Shown: positions 19,401 to 27,743 of the stretch, piece after piece
How the letters are laid out: every line of letters begins with the position of its first letter
Position numbering within the stretch: position 1 is the stretch's first letter
Assembly: GCF_004115155.1 (NCBI RefSeq)
Contig: NZ_RDSM01000002.1
Coordinates: forward strand, 744,001 to 808,000
Direction of reading: 5' to 3'
From: Granulicella sibirica
GTDB lineage: Bacteria; Acidobacteriota; Terriglobia; Terriglobales; Acidobacteriaceae
Length of the DNA stretch: 64,000 nucleotides
The notes under the pieces: generated by a model
Database searches by the model: none
The model's input: only the letters and a program-made list of their open reading frames with translations
What the model was told of the DNA's origin: nothing
Program-made: the position numbers and the translations under genes

Positions 19401-19699
19401 CAACCATCCCAGTGCACACTCCCCTGAGCTTTGAGCTGATCGACACCTGGAAGCAGCGCTCGATCGGCCGTTGCACTTACTTCGCCGGTCCGCCCGATGG
19501 CACCATCCACACCACGCGCCCCGAGAACGCGACGGAAGCCAAGGCTCGCCGCCTGCAGCGCTTCCAGGTCTCCGAGCCGTCGTCAGATCCCATCGTCACG
19601 CCGGGCGAAGAGCACAACCCGATCTTCCCGATGACCCTCGATCTCCGCTGGCCCGCCCCGGATGCCGCTCTCATCGAGACTCCAGGAGTCGCCCCATGA
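16478..19699 (+). CDS. Transglutaminase-DUF2126 fusion protein
   Basis: A 1073-residue cytoplasmic protein, the usual size of this family. The N-terminal transglutaminase-like peptidase module (about 1-270) has an intact triad: Cys180 in G-S-C-R-D-S, His229 in L-H-A-W, and Asp245 in G-L-D-P-T. The remaining two thirds are the DUF2126 domain, starting near D-I-R-L-T-M-G-G-E-P-T-Y, whose fold resembles the glutamine-synthetase/carboxylate-amine ligase group. The next gene overlaps by four bases (ATGA), so translation is coupled. Comparative work has linked these genes to ATP-grasp and alpha-E partners as a predicted peptide-synthesis or protein-tagging system; its product is unknown. A longer frame to 16307 was not used. 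Confidence 0.9.
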   Translation: MGLQVALHHRTQYRYDKAVSLGPQVIQLRPAPHCRTPILSYSLDITPSDRILNWQFDPLSNHLARAIFPSKTTEFTVDVNLVADLTPYNPFAFFLEPGFESFPFQYPADQLGNLEPYRAKEPFGPLLKRFVAELSLEKQGTIDFLVSLNQKVRDAVGYVTRLEHGVQTCEQTLTGATGSCRDSAWLLVQICRQVGLAARFVSGYLIQLVEDEPSVDGPPGPTVDSADLHAWTEVYLPGAGWIGLDPTSGLFTSEGHIPLVCTPTASQAAPISGTSESARVDFGHTMSVKRLNEAPSLTKPYSDDEWLKIRGVAHAIDRDVKHQDIRLTMGGEPTYVGIDEPEAMQWNIEALGPLKRTRGLALIRCLRERTAPGGLLHFGQGKWYPGEPLPRWAFHCVSRLDGVPVWENVDLFAFEDKEYGFTVEDSFTFLKALTHRLQVSASDILPAFNQPDDNGDPTTPAGYILPLRRRQPEGRLAWSSQLWFPRPHRLVLSWGDSPIGYRITVDSMPFVAPDELVYDREDGELVKLPAHPARRPDLFAVEPTPDPLPPLSSTAETAKELIRPSLCVEAREGRLHVFLPYVSVVADYLDLVAAIEDTAQFLEMPIWIEGYTPPHDLRLRAFSLTPDPGVLEVNLPPTDNWDDLEALNAVLADEAHKNRLIAGKFAYDGSHLATGGGSHIVIGANSVPDSPLLRRPDLLRSMVSFWQNHPSLSYLFSGMYVGPTSQYPRVDEARADALYELEVSFSQLTGDDPPYILDGLFRNLLVDVTGNTHRAEFCIDKLFPPEGQGLRLGLLELRAFEMAPHYRMGLMQMLLVRALVCAFWKQPFTGSLLRWGTALHDRFMLPHFVQRDFAEVLGFLQRGGYPLEDKWFASHVEFRFPKIGSIQVDGVELELRQALEPWNVLAEETSSGRTGRSVDSSLERMQVKVTGLTTESRYIVTCNGRQVPLHPTGEPGEAVAGIRYRARRLSAALHPTIPVHTPLSFELIDTWKQRSIGRCTYFAGPPDGTIHTTRPENATEAKARRLQRFQVSEPSSDPIVTPGEEHNPIFPMTLDLRWPAPDAALIETPGVAP

Positions 19700-22188
19700 T
19701 CGGCGATCTCTACCAGTCCACCCTCCGCTACGGCGCCACCTATGAGGAGTCGTCCGCAGACGGCATCAACCCGCGCCCGCACTGGGAGCAGCTCATCGAA
19801 TCCCTGCGCGCCATTGGCCCCGAGGAGCTCGGACATCGCTGGGCCCGCGCCGAACGCCGCATCCGCGAGAACGGCATCACCTACAACATCTACGGGGACC
19901 CCGAGGGCATGAACCGCCCGTGGCGCACCGACGTCGTGCCCCTCCTGATCCCCGCCGAAGAGTGGCGCTATATTGAGGCAGGCGTCATCCAGCGCGCCCA
20001 GCTCCTCAGCCTTCTCCTGCAAGACCTCTACGGCCCCCAGACGCTCCTGACCGAAGGCCGTTTTCCCGCCGCTCTCCTCTTTGGAAACCCCGCGTTCCTC
20101 CGCCCCATGGTCGGCGTCAAAGTCCCGCCGCACAGCTACCTCCACATGATGGCTGTCGACCTCGCCCGGTCGCCTGACGGAGAGTGGTGGGTGCTGGCCG
20201 ACCGCACCCAGGCTCCCTCGGGCAGCGGTTATGCCCTCGAAAACCGAACCATCGTCTCTGACATGTTGCCGGAGCTCTTTCGCAACTCGAACGTCCTTCG
20301 CCTCGCCCCGTTCTTCCGAGCCCAGCGTGACGCTCTCATCGGCATGTCCGCGCAGCCGAACCCGCGCATCGTCCTCCTCACCCCCGGCCCGCACAACGAG
20401 ACCTACTTCGAGCACTCCTACCTCGCCAAGTACCTCGGCTTCACCCTCGTCGAGGGAGCGGACATGACCGTCCGCGATCGCCACGTCTACCTCAAGACCG
20501 TCGGCGGCCTCGAGCAGATCGACGTCATCCTTCGCCGCGTCGACGACAACTTCTGCGACCCGCTCGAACTCCGCGGCGACTCGCTCCTCGGCGTGCCCGG
20601 CCTCGTCGACGCTATCGTTGCCGGAAACGTCAAGGTGGCGAACGCTCTCGGCAGCGGCCTCATCGAGTCGGCCGCCATCATGCCGTTCCTTCCCGGTCTC
20701 GCCCGCCATCTTCTCGGCGAAGAGCTCAAGCTTCCCTCCGTAGCCACCTGGTGGTGCGGCCAGAAGCGAGCGCTCGACTGGGTCCTAGACCACCTCGATG
20801 AAGTCGTCGTCAAGCCAGCCTTTCCCGCGCGGGGCATGGAACCCGTCTTCGGCTCCGAGCTTCCCGCAAAAGAGAAGGCCGAGTTCATTCAGCGCCTCCG
20901 TGCCTTCCCTCACGAATACGTCGCGCAGGAGCAGGTCGCACTCTCCACCGCCCCCGTCTGGGAGAACGACTGCCTCAACTCCCGCAGCATGGTTCTCCGC
21001 ACCTACGTCCTGAACACCCCGACCGGCTGGTGCGCCATCCCGGGCGGCCTCGTGCGCGTCGCCGAGGCTAACGGGTCCGTTGTCTCCATGCAGCGCGGCG
21101 GTCACAGCAAGGACGCATGGGTTCTTTCCGATAGCCCGGTCGACACCTTCAGCATGCTTCGCCCGCGCAACGAGCCCGTCGAGCTGCGCCGCGTCTCGCG
21201 CGTCGTCCCAAGCAGCGTGGCCGACAACACCTTCTGGCTCGGCCGCTATGTCGAACGCGCGGAGAACATCGCACGCATCCTCCGCGCCATCGTCCCCCGC
21301 GTCACCTTGGCCGACGAGGCCGACCTCGGCAGCCTTTTGCTCCTGCATAGTTGTCTTGGCACCCGGCTGAGCAAGCTTCCCAAGCGCAAGCGGACGCCGA
21401 TCACCTATGCCCACTTCGAGAAGGAACTCCTCTCGATGCTCACCGACACCAAACGCTGGGACAGCCTCCCCTGTACGCTCGAGGAGATCTCACGCATCGG
21501 CGGCAACGTGCGCGAACGCCTCTCGGCCGACATGATGCTGCTCATCGGCCAGCTTCGCGAATCCATGCGCAGCACCCCCGCTGACCGGCTCGCGGACTAC
21601 TCGGCCAAGCTGACCTCCTGCCTCGCCCTGCTCTCCGCCTTCTCCGGTATGGAGCGCGAGAACATCAACCGCGGCTCAGGCTGGCTCTTCATGAGCCTCG
21701 GCCGCCGGCTCGAACGCTCGATCTATCTCACACGCGAACTGCGCATCATCACACGGCATCTCCACATCGAAGACTGGGCCTACCTCGAACGCCTCTTGGA
21801 GGTAGCCGATAGCTCCGTCACCTATCGGACGCGCTACTACACCACCCTGCAGCCGCTCGCCGTGTTAGATGTCCTCATGGCCGACGAGACGAATCCGCGT
21901 TCACTCGACTTCCAGATCAACCACCTCGCCGATCTCTACGGCAAGCTTCCCCGCCACGTGGCCTCCGATCTGAAGACGATGCAGGAAGCCATCACCTCGA
22001 TGCGTCGCATCGATCTGCAGTCGATCGTCTACCCGCCGCCGGGCAAGATCAAGCGCGTGGATGATGGCCTCAGTCACTTGGATCGTTATCTTGCGGAGCT
22101 GGAAGAGATGCTGCCGTCCTGGTCGAACAACCTGTCGAGCCGGTACTTCAGCCACGCTCGCACCTTGCCGATCACCATGGGCCAATAG
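19696..22188 (+). CDS. Circularly permuted ATP-grasp / alpha-E (DUF403) fusion protein
   Basis: An 830-residue fusion of two proteins that are often separate. Residues about 60-460 are a circularly permuted ATP-grasp (CP_ATPgrasp) domain, expected to form an amide bond between a carboxylate and an amine at the cost of ATP. Residues about 495-815 are the all-helical alpha-E domain (DUF403), beginning F-W-L-G-R-Y-V-E-R-A-E-N. AGGAG lies 7 bases before the ATG, which overlaps the previous stop; the longest frame from 19471 lies wholly inside the upstream gene and is rejected. The fusion implies that ATP-grasp and alpha-E parts act together. Cytoplasmic. Confidence 0.9.
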   Translation: MIGDLYQSTLRYGATYEESSADGINPRPHWEQLIESLRAIGPEELGHRWARAERRIRENGITYNIYGDPEGMNRPWRTDVVPLLIPAEEWRYIEAGVIQRAQLLSLLLQDLYGPQTLLTEGRFPAALLFGNPAFLRPMVGVKVPPHSYLHMMAVDLARSPDGEWWVLADRTQAPSGSGYALENRTIVSDMLPELFRNSNVLRLAPFFRAQRDALIGMSAQPNPRIVLLTPGPHNETYFEHSYLAKYLGFTLVEGADMTVRDRHVYLKTVGGLEQIDVILRRVDDNFCDPLELRGDSLLGVPGLVDAIVAGNVKVANALGSGLIESAAIMPFLPGLARHLLGEELKLPSVATWWCGQKRALDWVLDHLDEVVVKPAFPARGMEPVFGSELPAKEKAEFIQRLRAFPHEYVAQEQVALSTAPVWENDCLNSRSMVLRTYVLNTPTGWCAIPGGLVRVAEANGSVVSMQRGGHSKDAWVLSDSPVDTFSMLRPRNEPVELRRVSRVVPSSVADNTFWLGRYVERAENIARILRAIVPRVTLADEADLGSLLLLHSCLGTRLSKLPKRKRTPITYAHFEKELLSMLTDTKRWDSLPCTLEEISRIGGNVRERLSADMMLLIGQLRESMRSTPADRLADYSAKLTSCLALLSAFSGMERENINRGSGWLFMSLGRRLERSIYLTRELRIITRHLHIEDWAYLERLLEVADSSVTYRTRYYTTLQPLAVLDVLMADETNPRSLDFQINHLADLYGKLPRHVASDLKTMQEAITSMRRIDLQSIVYPPPGKIKRVDDGLSHLDRYLAELEEMLPSWSNNLSSRYFSHARTLPITMGQ

Positions 22189-22194
22189 GGAAGC

Positions 22195-23073
22195 ATGATC
22201 TACAAAGTCAGCCATCGCACCACGTACAAGTACGTCTATCCCGTATCAGTCGGCAATCATGTAGCGTGCCTCAAGCCGCGTTCGTCCGCGCAGAACTACG
22301 TCGTTCACAACACCCTCAATATCCAGCCCGCACCTGTCACCTATACCGAACGAGTCGACTACTTCGGCAACACCCTCTGCTTCTTCACCGTGCAGGAGCC
22401 GCACAAGAAGCTCGTCGTCGAAGCGAACAGCGAAGTCGTCGTGACGCCCGATACATCCATCTCTGACCGCGCCTCACTGCCATGGGAGCAGTCCACCGAC
22501 TGCCTCGCTCTCGATCACAGTGTTGAATGTCTTGACGCCTACCAGTACCAGTTCGAGTCGCCACGCATCCGCATCCGCCCAGACTTCGCAGCCTACGCAC
22601 TCGAATCCTTCACGCCGCAGCGCCCGATGCGCGAAGCCCTGCTCGACCTCACCACCCGCATCTACAAAGACTTCCGCTTCGACTCCAAGGTGACGACCGT
22701 CCGCACGCCTACCGAAGAGGTCTTCAAGAAGCGTCGCGGCGTCTGCCAGGACTTCGCCCACGTCCAGATAGCCTGCCTTCGTTCAATCAAGATCGCCGCC
22801 CGCTATGTCAGCGGCTATCTCCGCACCTATCCGCCGCCCGGCAAGCCAAGGCTCATCGGCGCTGACGCCTCCCACGCCTGGGTCTCGGCTTACTGCCGCG
22901 GCGTGGGCTGGCTCGACATGGACCCCACCAACAACGTCGCCCCCACCGACGGCCACGTCACCCTCGCCTGGGGACGCGACTACGGCGACGTCAGCCCCCT
23001 GCGCGGCCTCATCCTCGGCGGCGGCGGCCACTCCCTGAACGTAGAAGTTGATATGGAACCGATCGAGGGTTAG
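22195..23073 (+). CDS. Transglutaminase-like peptidase
   Basis: A 292-residue protein with the beta-rich N-terminal domain of bacterial transglutaminase-like proteins (M-I-Y-K-V-S-H-R-T-T-Y-K-Y) and a core with a complete triad: Cys184 in G-V-C-Q-D-F, His227 in S-H-A-W, and Asp243 in D-M-D-P-T-N. Such enzymes probably cut or transfer amide bonds rather than cross-link proteins. It starts 6 bases after the ATP-grasp gene with GGGAAG upstream, so it is the third gene of that operon. A strong terminator follows at 23152. Confidence 0.93.
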   Translation: MIYKVSHRTTYKYVYPVSVGNHVACLKPRSSAQNYVVHNTLNIQPAPVTYTERVDYFGNTLCFFTVQEPHKKLVVEANSEVVVTPDTSISDRASLPWEQSTDCLALDHSVECLDAYQYQFESPRIRIRPDFAAYALESFTPQRPMREALLDLTTRIYKDFRFDSKVTTVRTPTEEVFKKRRGVCQDFAHVQIACLRSIKIAARYVSGYLRTYPPPGKPRLIGADASHAWVSAYCRGVGWLDMDPTNNVAPTDGHVTLAWGRDYGDVSPLRGLILGGGGHSLNVEVDMEPIEG

Positions 23074-23151
23074 CTCAAGCTCTGGATTTTACTTTTCTGG
23101 TTGTCTTTCCCGGAGGGAATCTGCGTCTCCTTCCTCCTCGCCTCAAACGCC

Positions 23152-23178
23152 AAAGCCCCCGCATCACGCGGGGGCTTT
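23152..23178. terminator. Bidirectional terminator
   Basis: An 11-bp perfect stem (AAAGCCCCCGC / GCGGGGGCTTT) with a 5-base loop lies between the convergent transglutaminase operon and xylA. A and T runs at the stem ends suit both directions. Confidence 0.85.
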
Positions 23179-23202
23179 AGCTTACGCATCTTTCAGCGCG
23201 AA

Positions 23203-24522
23203 CTAGTAAAGCTTCCGGGCCACCAGATTCTCCAACCGCTCCTGCTTGCCCGACTTCGGCTGAGGATTCAGATTCTTCTCCTCCGAAGCCTTGGCAATGT
23301 CAGCGAGCGTCACTTTGCCCGCGAGCATCGCCTCCGCCTCCGGAGTCTTCCAACCCGCATACCGCTCATCCACAAGCTTCGAGAGATCTTTCCCCTCGAT
23401 CAGATCCGCAGCCTTGAGAAACGCCTGCGCGCAAAGGTCGACGGCACCCACATGCGCAAACACCAGGTCCTCAGGCTCGAACGACTGACGCCGCACCTTC
23501 GCGTCGAAGTTCATACCGCCCTTGCCAAGACCACCCGCCTGGATCACGTGATACATCGCCAGCGTCGTATCCCAGAGATCGTTTGGAAACTGGTCCGTAT
23601 CCCAACCAAGCAACGGATCGCCACGGTTGACGTCCAGCGATCCAAGAATCCCGAATGCGCCAGCCATCGCAATCTCATGTTCGAACGTATGCCCGGCCAG
23701 AAGCGCGTGGTTCGCCTCGAGGTTTACCTTCACCTCGTTCTCGAGGCCATACTTCTTCAGAAAGCCAAACACCGTCGCCGTGTCGAAGTCATACTGGTGC
23801 GCCGTCGGCTCCTTCGGCTTCGGCTCGATCAGGATCTGTCCCTTGAACCCGATCGCATGTTTGTACTCGACGACGAGCGAAAGGAGACGGCCAGCCTGGT
23901 CCATCTCGTGGCCCACGTCCGTGTTCAGCAGCGTCTCGTATCCTTCACGCCCGCCCCACAGAACATAGTTGTCGCCACCTAGAAGCTTGGTCGCGTCCAT
24001 GCAGTGCTTCACCGTCGTCGCGCTATACGCGAAGACATCCGGATCAGGGTTCGTCGCCGCTCCCGCCATGAAGCGAGGATGGCTGAACAGGTTCGCTGTT
24101 CCCCAAAGAAGCTCCGTCTTGGACGACTCCATCTTCTTCGCGAGATAGTCCACTATCTCGTGGAAATTCTTCAGCGACCCACGAAGGTCATCCGCCTCCG
24201 GCGCAATGTCGCGGTCGTGAAACGTGTAGAAGGGAAGATCCAACACGCGGAACAGCTCGAACGCCGCATCCGCCTTCTCCTTTGCAGCAGGCATGGCGTC
24301 CGAGCGGTTCATCCACGGACGATGGATCGTCGGGGCACCGAACGGGTCGCTGCCGTTCATCGCAAGGCTGTGCCAGTACGCAACGGCAAAACGAAGATGC
24401 TCGTGAAGAGGCTTCCCAAGGACGACCTTGTCGCTGTCGTACCAGCGATACGCAAGCTCATTCTTGCTGTCCTGTCCCTCGTAACGAACGGTGTCCAAAT
24501 CCTGAAAGAGCGTGGTCGCCAT
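23203..24522 (-). CDS. xylA: Xylose isomerase
   Basis: Converts D-xylose to D-xylulose, the entry to the pentose phosphate pathway. Its 439 residues match the class II enzymes such as E. coli XylA (440). Recognisable blocks are [12 protein letters not shown] with a metal-ligand Glu, V-N-L-E-A-N-H with a second, and L-G-W-D-T-D-Q-F-P. It is the last gene of a minus-strand pentose/xylan region. A 17-bp site about 97 bases upstream of its start is identical to one in front of the TonB receptor gene at 30529-33963, pointing to control by the nearby LacI-type protein. No xylulokinase gene is in the window. Confidence 0.96.
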   Translation of the reverse strand: MATTLFQDLDTVRYEGQDSKNELAYRWYDSDKVVLGKPLHEHLRFAVAYWHSLAMNGSDPFGAPTIHRPWMNRSDAMPAAKEKADAAFELFRVLDLPFYTFHDRDIAPEADDLRGSLKNFHEIVDYLAKKMESSKTELLWGTANLFSHPRFMAGAATNPDPDVFAYSATTVKHCMDATKLLGGDNYVLWGGREGYETLLNTDVGHEMDQAGRLLSLVVEYKHAIGFKGQILIEPKPKEPTAHQYDFDTATVFGFLKKYGLENEVKVNLEANHALLAGHTFEHEIAMAGAFGILGSLDVNRGDPLLGWDTDQFPNDLWDTTLAMYHVIQAGGLGKGGMNFDAKVRRQSFEPEDLVFAHVGAVDLCAQAFLKAADLIEGKDLSKLVDERYAGWKTPEAEAMLAGKVTLADIAKASEEKNLNPQPKSGKQERLENLVARKLY

Positions 24523-24618
24523 ATCCTTCTATCCTCTTGTCATTTCGTTTCATTCTTTCTGTGCCGGGGTAGCCGGCGCAGACCGTATTCAGCATACCTG
24601 CCAGACATGGGAATAATA

Positions 24619-24635
24619 TCGCAACGTTGCCATAC
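24619..24635. promoter_or_regulatory. Putative LacI-family operator upstream of xylA
   Basis: TCGCAACGTTGCCATAC contains the 10-bp palindrome GCAACGTTGC with a central CG, the usual layout of LacI-family operators. The same 17 bases occur at 34172-34188. Confidence 0.65.
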
Positions 24636-24730
24636 CGAGCGATAGCGTCTCCCAGGCATGCGCTCCAGCTTCGTCTCGGAGTATAGGTTTCACTCCACCT
24701 CATGTCAAAGAAGAAGAGCAATCTCTAACT

Positions 24731-26509
24731 TCACTTCGTGATGGCTGGCCACTTCTCAGCCTTCACCACGCCACGCTTCTCCATGATCGTCACGAGCCCG
24801 TTCGCCTGAACTCCCCTGATCTGCTCAACATACCCATTCGTCCAATGAATCTCCAGGTCCGCGGAGGTGTTCTTGCCTATCCCGAAGTGAATACGTTTAT
24901 CGCTCACCGAGTAGAAGCTCGATTGCGCCATCACCGCCTGCGCCTGCATCCTGCCGCCATACTTGGCGATGATTCGCGATCCGATCGCGCTCCGGTTCGA
25001 GACCGTTCCTACGAGCAGAACCTTGATCCAGTTGCCGCCGCCACTCACATCATTGCGCAGCAGGGAAGGAGGCTCGTTGAGGTTGCTGATCAGCATGTCG
25101 ACATCGCCATCATTATCGAAGTCGCCGAAGGCACACCCGCGGCTGCAATGCGGAGCGGAGATCCCCGGCCCAGCCTCCTCGATCAACTCTTCAAACCTCC
25201 CGCCACCCAGGTTCCGAAAGATCATCCGCGGCGTCCTCAGGGGATACTGGGGAAACTTCGCCTCCACCTCCGGATAAACCGACCCGGTCACGACCGCGAT
25301 GTCGGGCCAGCCGTCGTTGTCGAAGTCAGCAAACCCCGCTCCCCAACTGATATACCGTGTCTCGACCGCGATCCCGGCCTTCGTCGTCACATCACTGAAG
25401 TTCCCTGTGCCGTCGTTCTTGTACAGAATGCTCGTGTCATCCGAGAAGTGGGTCTTGAAGATGTCGAGGCTCCCATCCAGGTCATAGTCCCCGATCGCGA
25501 TTCCCATGCCCGCCTGCTCCGTCCCTTCATCACTCAGCGCGACCCCCCGCTCCGCGCCCTCCTCGGTAAACGTGCCGTCATGATGGTTCCGAAACAGCAG
25601 GCTTGGCGTCGAGTCCGACGCGACATAGATATCCGTCCAGCCATCGTTATCGAAGTCAGCCGCGACCGAGGTCATCGCATACGTCTTCGCAGTACGGCCG
25701 ATCCCCGACTTCTCCGTCACATCGACAAACGTCCCATTCCCAAGGTTCCGATAAAGGTAGTGGCTGCCCATCCCAAGCCCACGCGGCCCGCAGTTCACCG
25801 GCACACCCTTGAAGTTGCAGTAAGGATTCTCCCCCGGCTTCGGCAGCTTGCCAAGATTCAAGTCCACATACGTCGCAAGAAATAGATCCAGGTGCCCATC
25901 TCGGTCATAGTCCAGAAACGTGCATCCCGAACCCCACCGAGCCGGCCCCGCGTACAGCAGTCCCGCTTCCTTCGTCACATCGGTAAATGTCCCATCCCCG
26001 TTATTCCGATACAGCACATTCTGCCCGTAGTACGTGATGAAGATGTCCTCGAACCCATCGTTGTTATAGTCCGCGATCGTCACCCCGCTCGCCCACCCCG
26101 ACCGCACGAGCCCAGCCTTTTCCGTCACATCGGTAAACGTCCCATCGCGGTTGTTCTTATACAGCCGATTGGTAGCATCCGCAGGAGCATTCTCCATCCT
26201 GCTCCCGCAGGGCATAAAGATATCGAGCCATCCATCGTTGTCGAAGTCGAAGAACGCAATCCCGCACCCCACCGTCTCGACGATGTAGTCCTTGCGTTGC
26301 AACCCGCCATAGACGATCGGCTGCGTCAGCCCCGCCGCTGCGGCAACATCGGTGAAGTGTGCCCGGAATGGAAGTCCTGACGGCTTCCCGCGCGGCTGCG
26401 GCGTCACATTCCTGGCCACAACCCCCTGCCCCATCGCAGACCCGGAAGCAGCCGTCGAAGCCGCCATCCACAGAAACTCCCGTCGCGAATGGATGCGGCG
26501 TTTCCTCAT
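24731..26509 (-). CDS. CRTAC1-family secreted protein (FG-GAP/VCBS propeller, ASPIC/UnbV)
   Basis: A 592-residue exported protein. The N-terminus has a twin-arginine signal (S-R-R-E-F-L-W-M-A, about residues 8-16), so it is probably exported folded. The body holds many FG-GAP/VCBS repeats of the form D-F-D-N-D-G-W-x-D-I, whose Asp-rich loops bind calcium in related beta-propellers. The C-terminal 100 residues form an ASPIC/UnbV domain. Members of this family are common in acidobacteria next to TPR proteins, but their function is unknown. It overlaps the upstream TPR gene by four bases, so the two are translationally coupled, and both lie downstream of the GH3 gene. Confidence 0.9.
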   Translation of the reverse strand: MRKRRIHSRREFLWMAASTAASGSAMGQGVVARNVTPQPRGKPSGLPFRAHFTDVAAAAGLTQPIVYGGLQRKDYIVETVGCGIAFFDFDNDGWLDIFMPCGSRMENAPADATNRLYKNNRDGTFTDVTEKAGLVRSGWASGVTIADYNNDGFEDIFITYYGQNVLYRNNGDGTFTDVTKEAGLLYAGPARWGSGCTFLDYDRDGHLDLFLATYVDLNLGKLPKPGENPYCNFKGVPVNCGPRGLGMGSHYLYRNLGNGTFVDVTEKSGIGRTAKTYAMTSVAADFDNDGWTDIYVASDSTPSLLFRNHHDGTFTEEGAERGVALSDEGTEQAGMGIAIGDYDLDGSLDIFKTHFSDDTSILYKNDGTGNFSDVTTKAGIAVETRYISWGAGFADFDNDGWPDIAVVTGSVYPEVEAKFPQYPLRTPRMIFRNLGGGRFEELIEEAGPGISAPHCSRGCAFGDFDNDGDVDMLISNLNEPPSLLRNDVSGGGNWIKVLLVGTVSNRSAIGSRIIAKYGGRMQAQAVMAQSSFYSVSDKRIHFGIGKNTSADLEIHWTNGYVEQIRGVQANGLVTIMEKRGVVKAEKWPAITK

Positions 26510-27693
26510 GGAGTAACGACAGCCCCCGGCCCGGATATCTTCTGAATCAGCGAGTCCGCCGCCTTGCTATGCAGGGCCTTCGTCTTCGCATATTCCATCT
26601 CCGCCTTCTGCTTCTGCCCAAGCGTCGTATACAGACGAGCCAGCCGATAGTGCGCATCCGGCTCCGAAGGATCAAGGCTCTCAGCCTTCAAGAAAGCCGC
26701 AAGCGCCTCATCGTTCTTCTTCTCGTCGCTATAGATCTTTCCCAGGTCGAGATAGACCATGCGCATATCCGGCTGGAGCTTCAACGCCTTCGTCAGCAGC
26801 GTCTCAGCTCCCGCCGTATCGTTCGTTCTCAGCCGAATATCTCCGAGATAAGCGCTTGCCTGCGCATGCTCCGGATTATGTTGTAACTCCATCTCGAACT
26901 GCGGCCCCGCATGATCATAGTCATGCGCGACATAGTACAGATAGCCCAACTCAAAGTGCACATTCGGCTCATCCGGAGCGATTCGCGCCGCCTCTTCCAA
27001 CTCCTTGATTGCTTCGGGAGCCCGGTTCAACTCACCCAACGCCTGTGCCATCAGCATATGGGCCTGCACCGAGTTAGGATCCGCCGTCAGGATCGTCTTG
27101 TACTCGGCCATCGCGCAGTCGTACTGCCGACTAAAAAAGCAGCTCTCCGCAAGCACGCTATGCATCTTCAGGTTTGCAGGATCGCTGTTGACTGCGGCTT
27201 GAAGATAGGGAACTGCCTTCGCATACTCCCGCGTCCCGTAGTAACTCATCCCAAGCAAAATCCCGGTCCGAGGATCGTCCGGCTTCTCCTTCTTTGCCGC
27301 AAGCAGCGGATCGATTGCCGCCCCAAACTTACCTTGCTTGAACTCAGCCAGTCCAAGATTCATCGAAGCATCGGCTTGGTGCGGATCGAGCGCAATCGCC
27401 TTGCGATACTCAACCGCGGCCTGTTCCAACTCGCCCTGCTGGGCAAGCACAAGCCCAAGCGCCGCATGGATCGAAGCGTTCTTCGGATGAGCCGTATCTA
27501 GCTTCCGCCACGCAAGCTCCGCCTCGTGAAACTCGCCAGCCTGGGTCAACTCGATGGCGTGTTGAAGCTCAACGTCCTGCGCAATCACCAGCGGCCCAGC
27601 GCATAGCAACAGAAGCCCCGCAACCACTGCGGGGACTTTCCGTTTGACATGGAGTTCGCTTCGTTTCACGGTCTCAATAACTGGCCCTTCCAC
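26506..27693 (-). CDS. Exported tetratricopeptide-repeat protein
   Basis: A 395-residue protein with an N-terminal signal sequence (hydrophobic stretch about 22-38, ending P-L-V-I-A-Q) and roughly ten consecutive TPR units with typical A-L-G, A-x-x-x-Y and D-P-x-x-A spacing. TPR arrays bind partner proteins; the likely partner is the CRTAC1-type protein encoded immediately downstream with a 4-base overlap. It starts 50 bases after the GH3 gene. Whether the pair helps xylan use or is only co-transcribed is unknown. Confidence 0.85.
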   Translation of the reverse strand: MEGPVIETVKRSELHVKRKVPAVVAGLLLLCAGPLVIAQDVELQHAIELTQAGEFHEAELAWRKLDTAHPKNASIHAALGLVLAQQGELEQAAVEYRKAIALDPHQADASMNLGLAEFKQGKFGAAIDPLLAAKKEKPDDPRTGILLGMSYYGTREYAKAVPYLQAAVNSDPANLKMHSVLAESCFFSRQYDCAMAEYKTILTADPNSVQAHMLMAQALGELNRAPEAIKELEEAARIAPDEPNVHFELGYLYYVAHDYDHAGPQFEMELQHNPEHAQASAYLGDIRLRTNDTAGAETLLTKALKLQPDMRMVYLDLGKIYSDEKKNDEALAAFLKAESLDPSEPDAHYRLARLYTTLGQKQKAEMEYAKTKALHSKAADSLIQKISGPGAVVTP

Positions 27694-27743
27694 ATGAGAC
27701 TAGCAGCGCAGCCCGCCGCTCGTCTCGCCTGCAGCGGAAGCCG

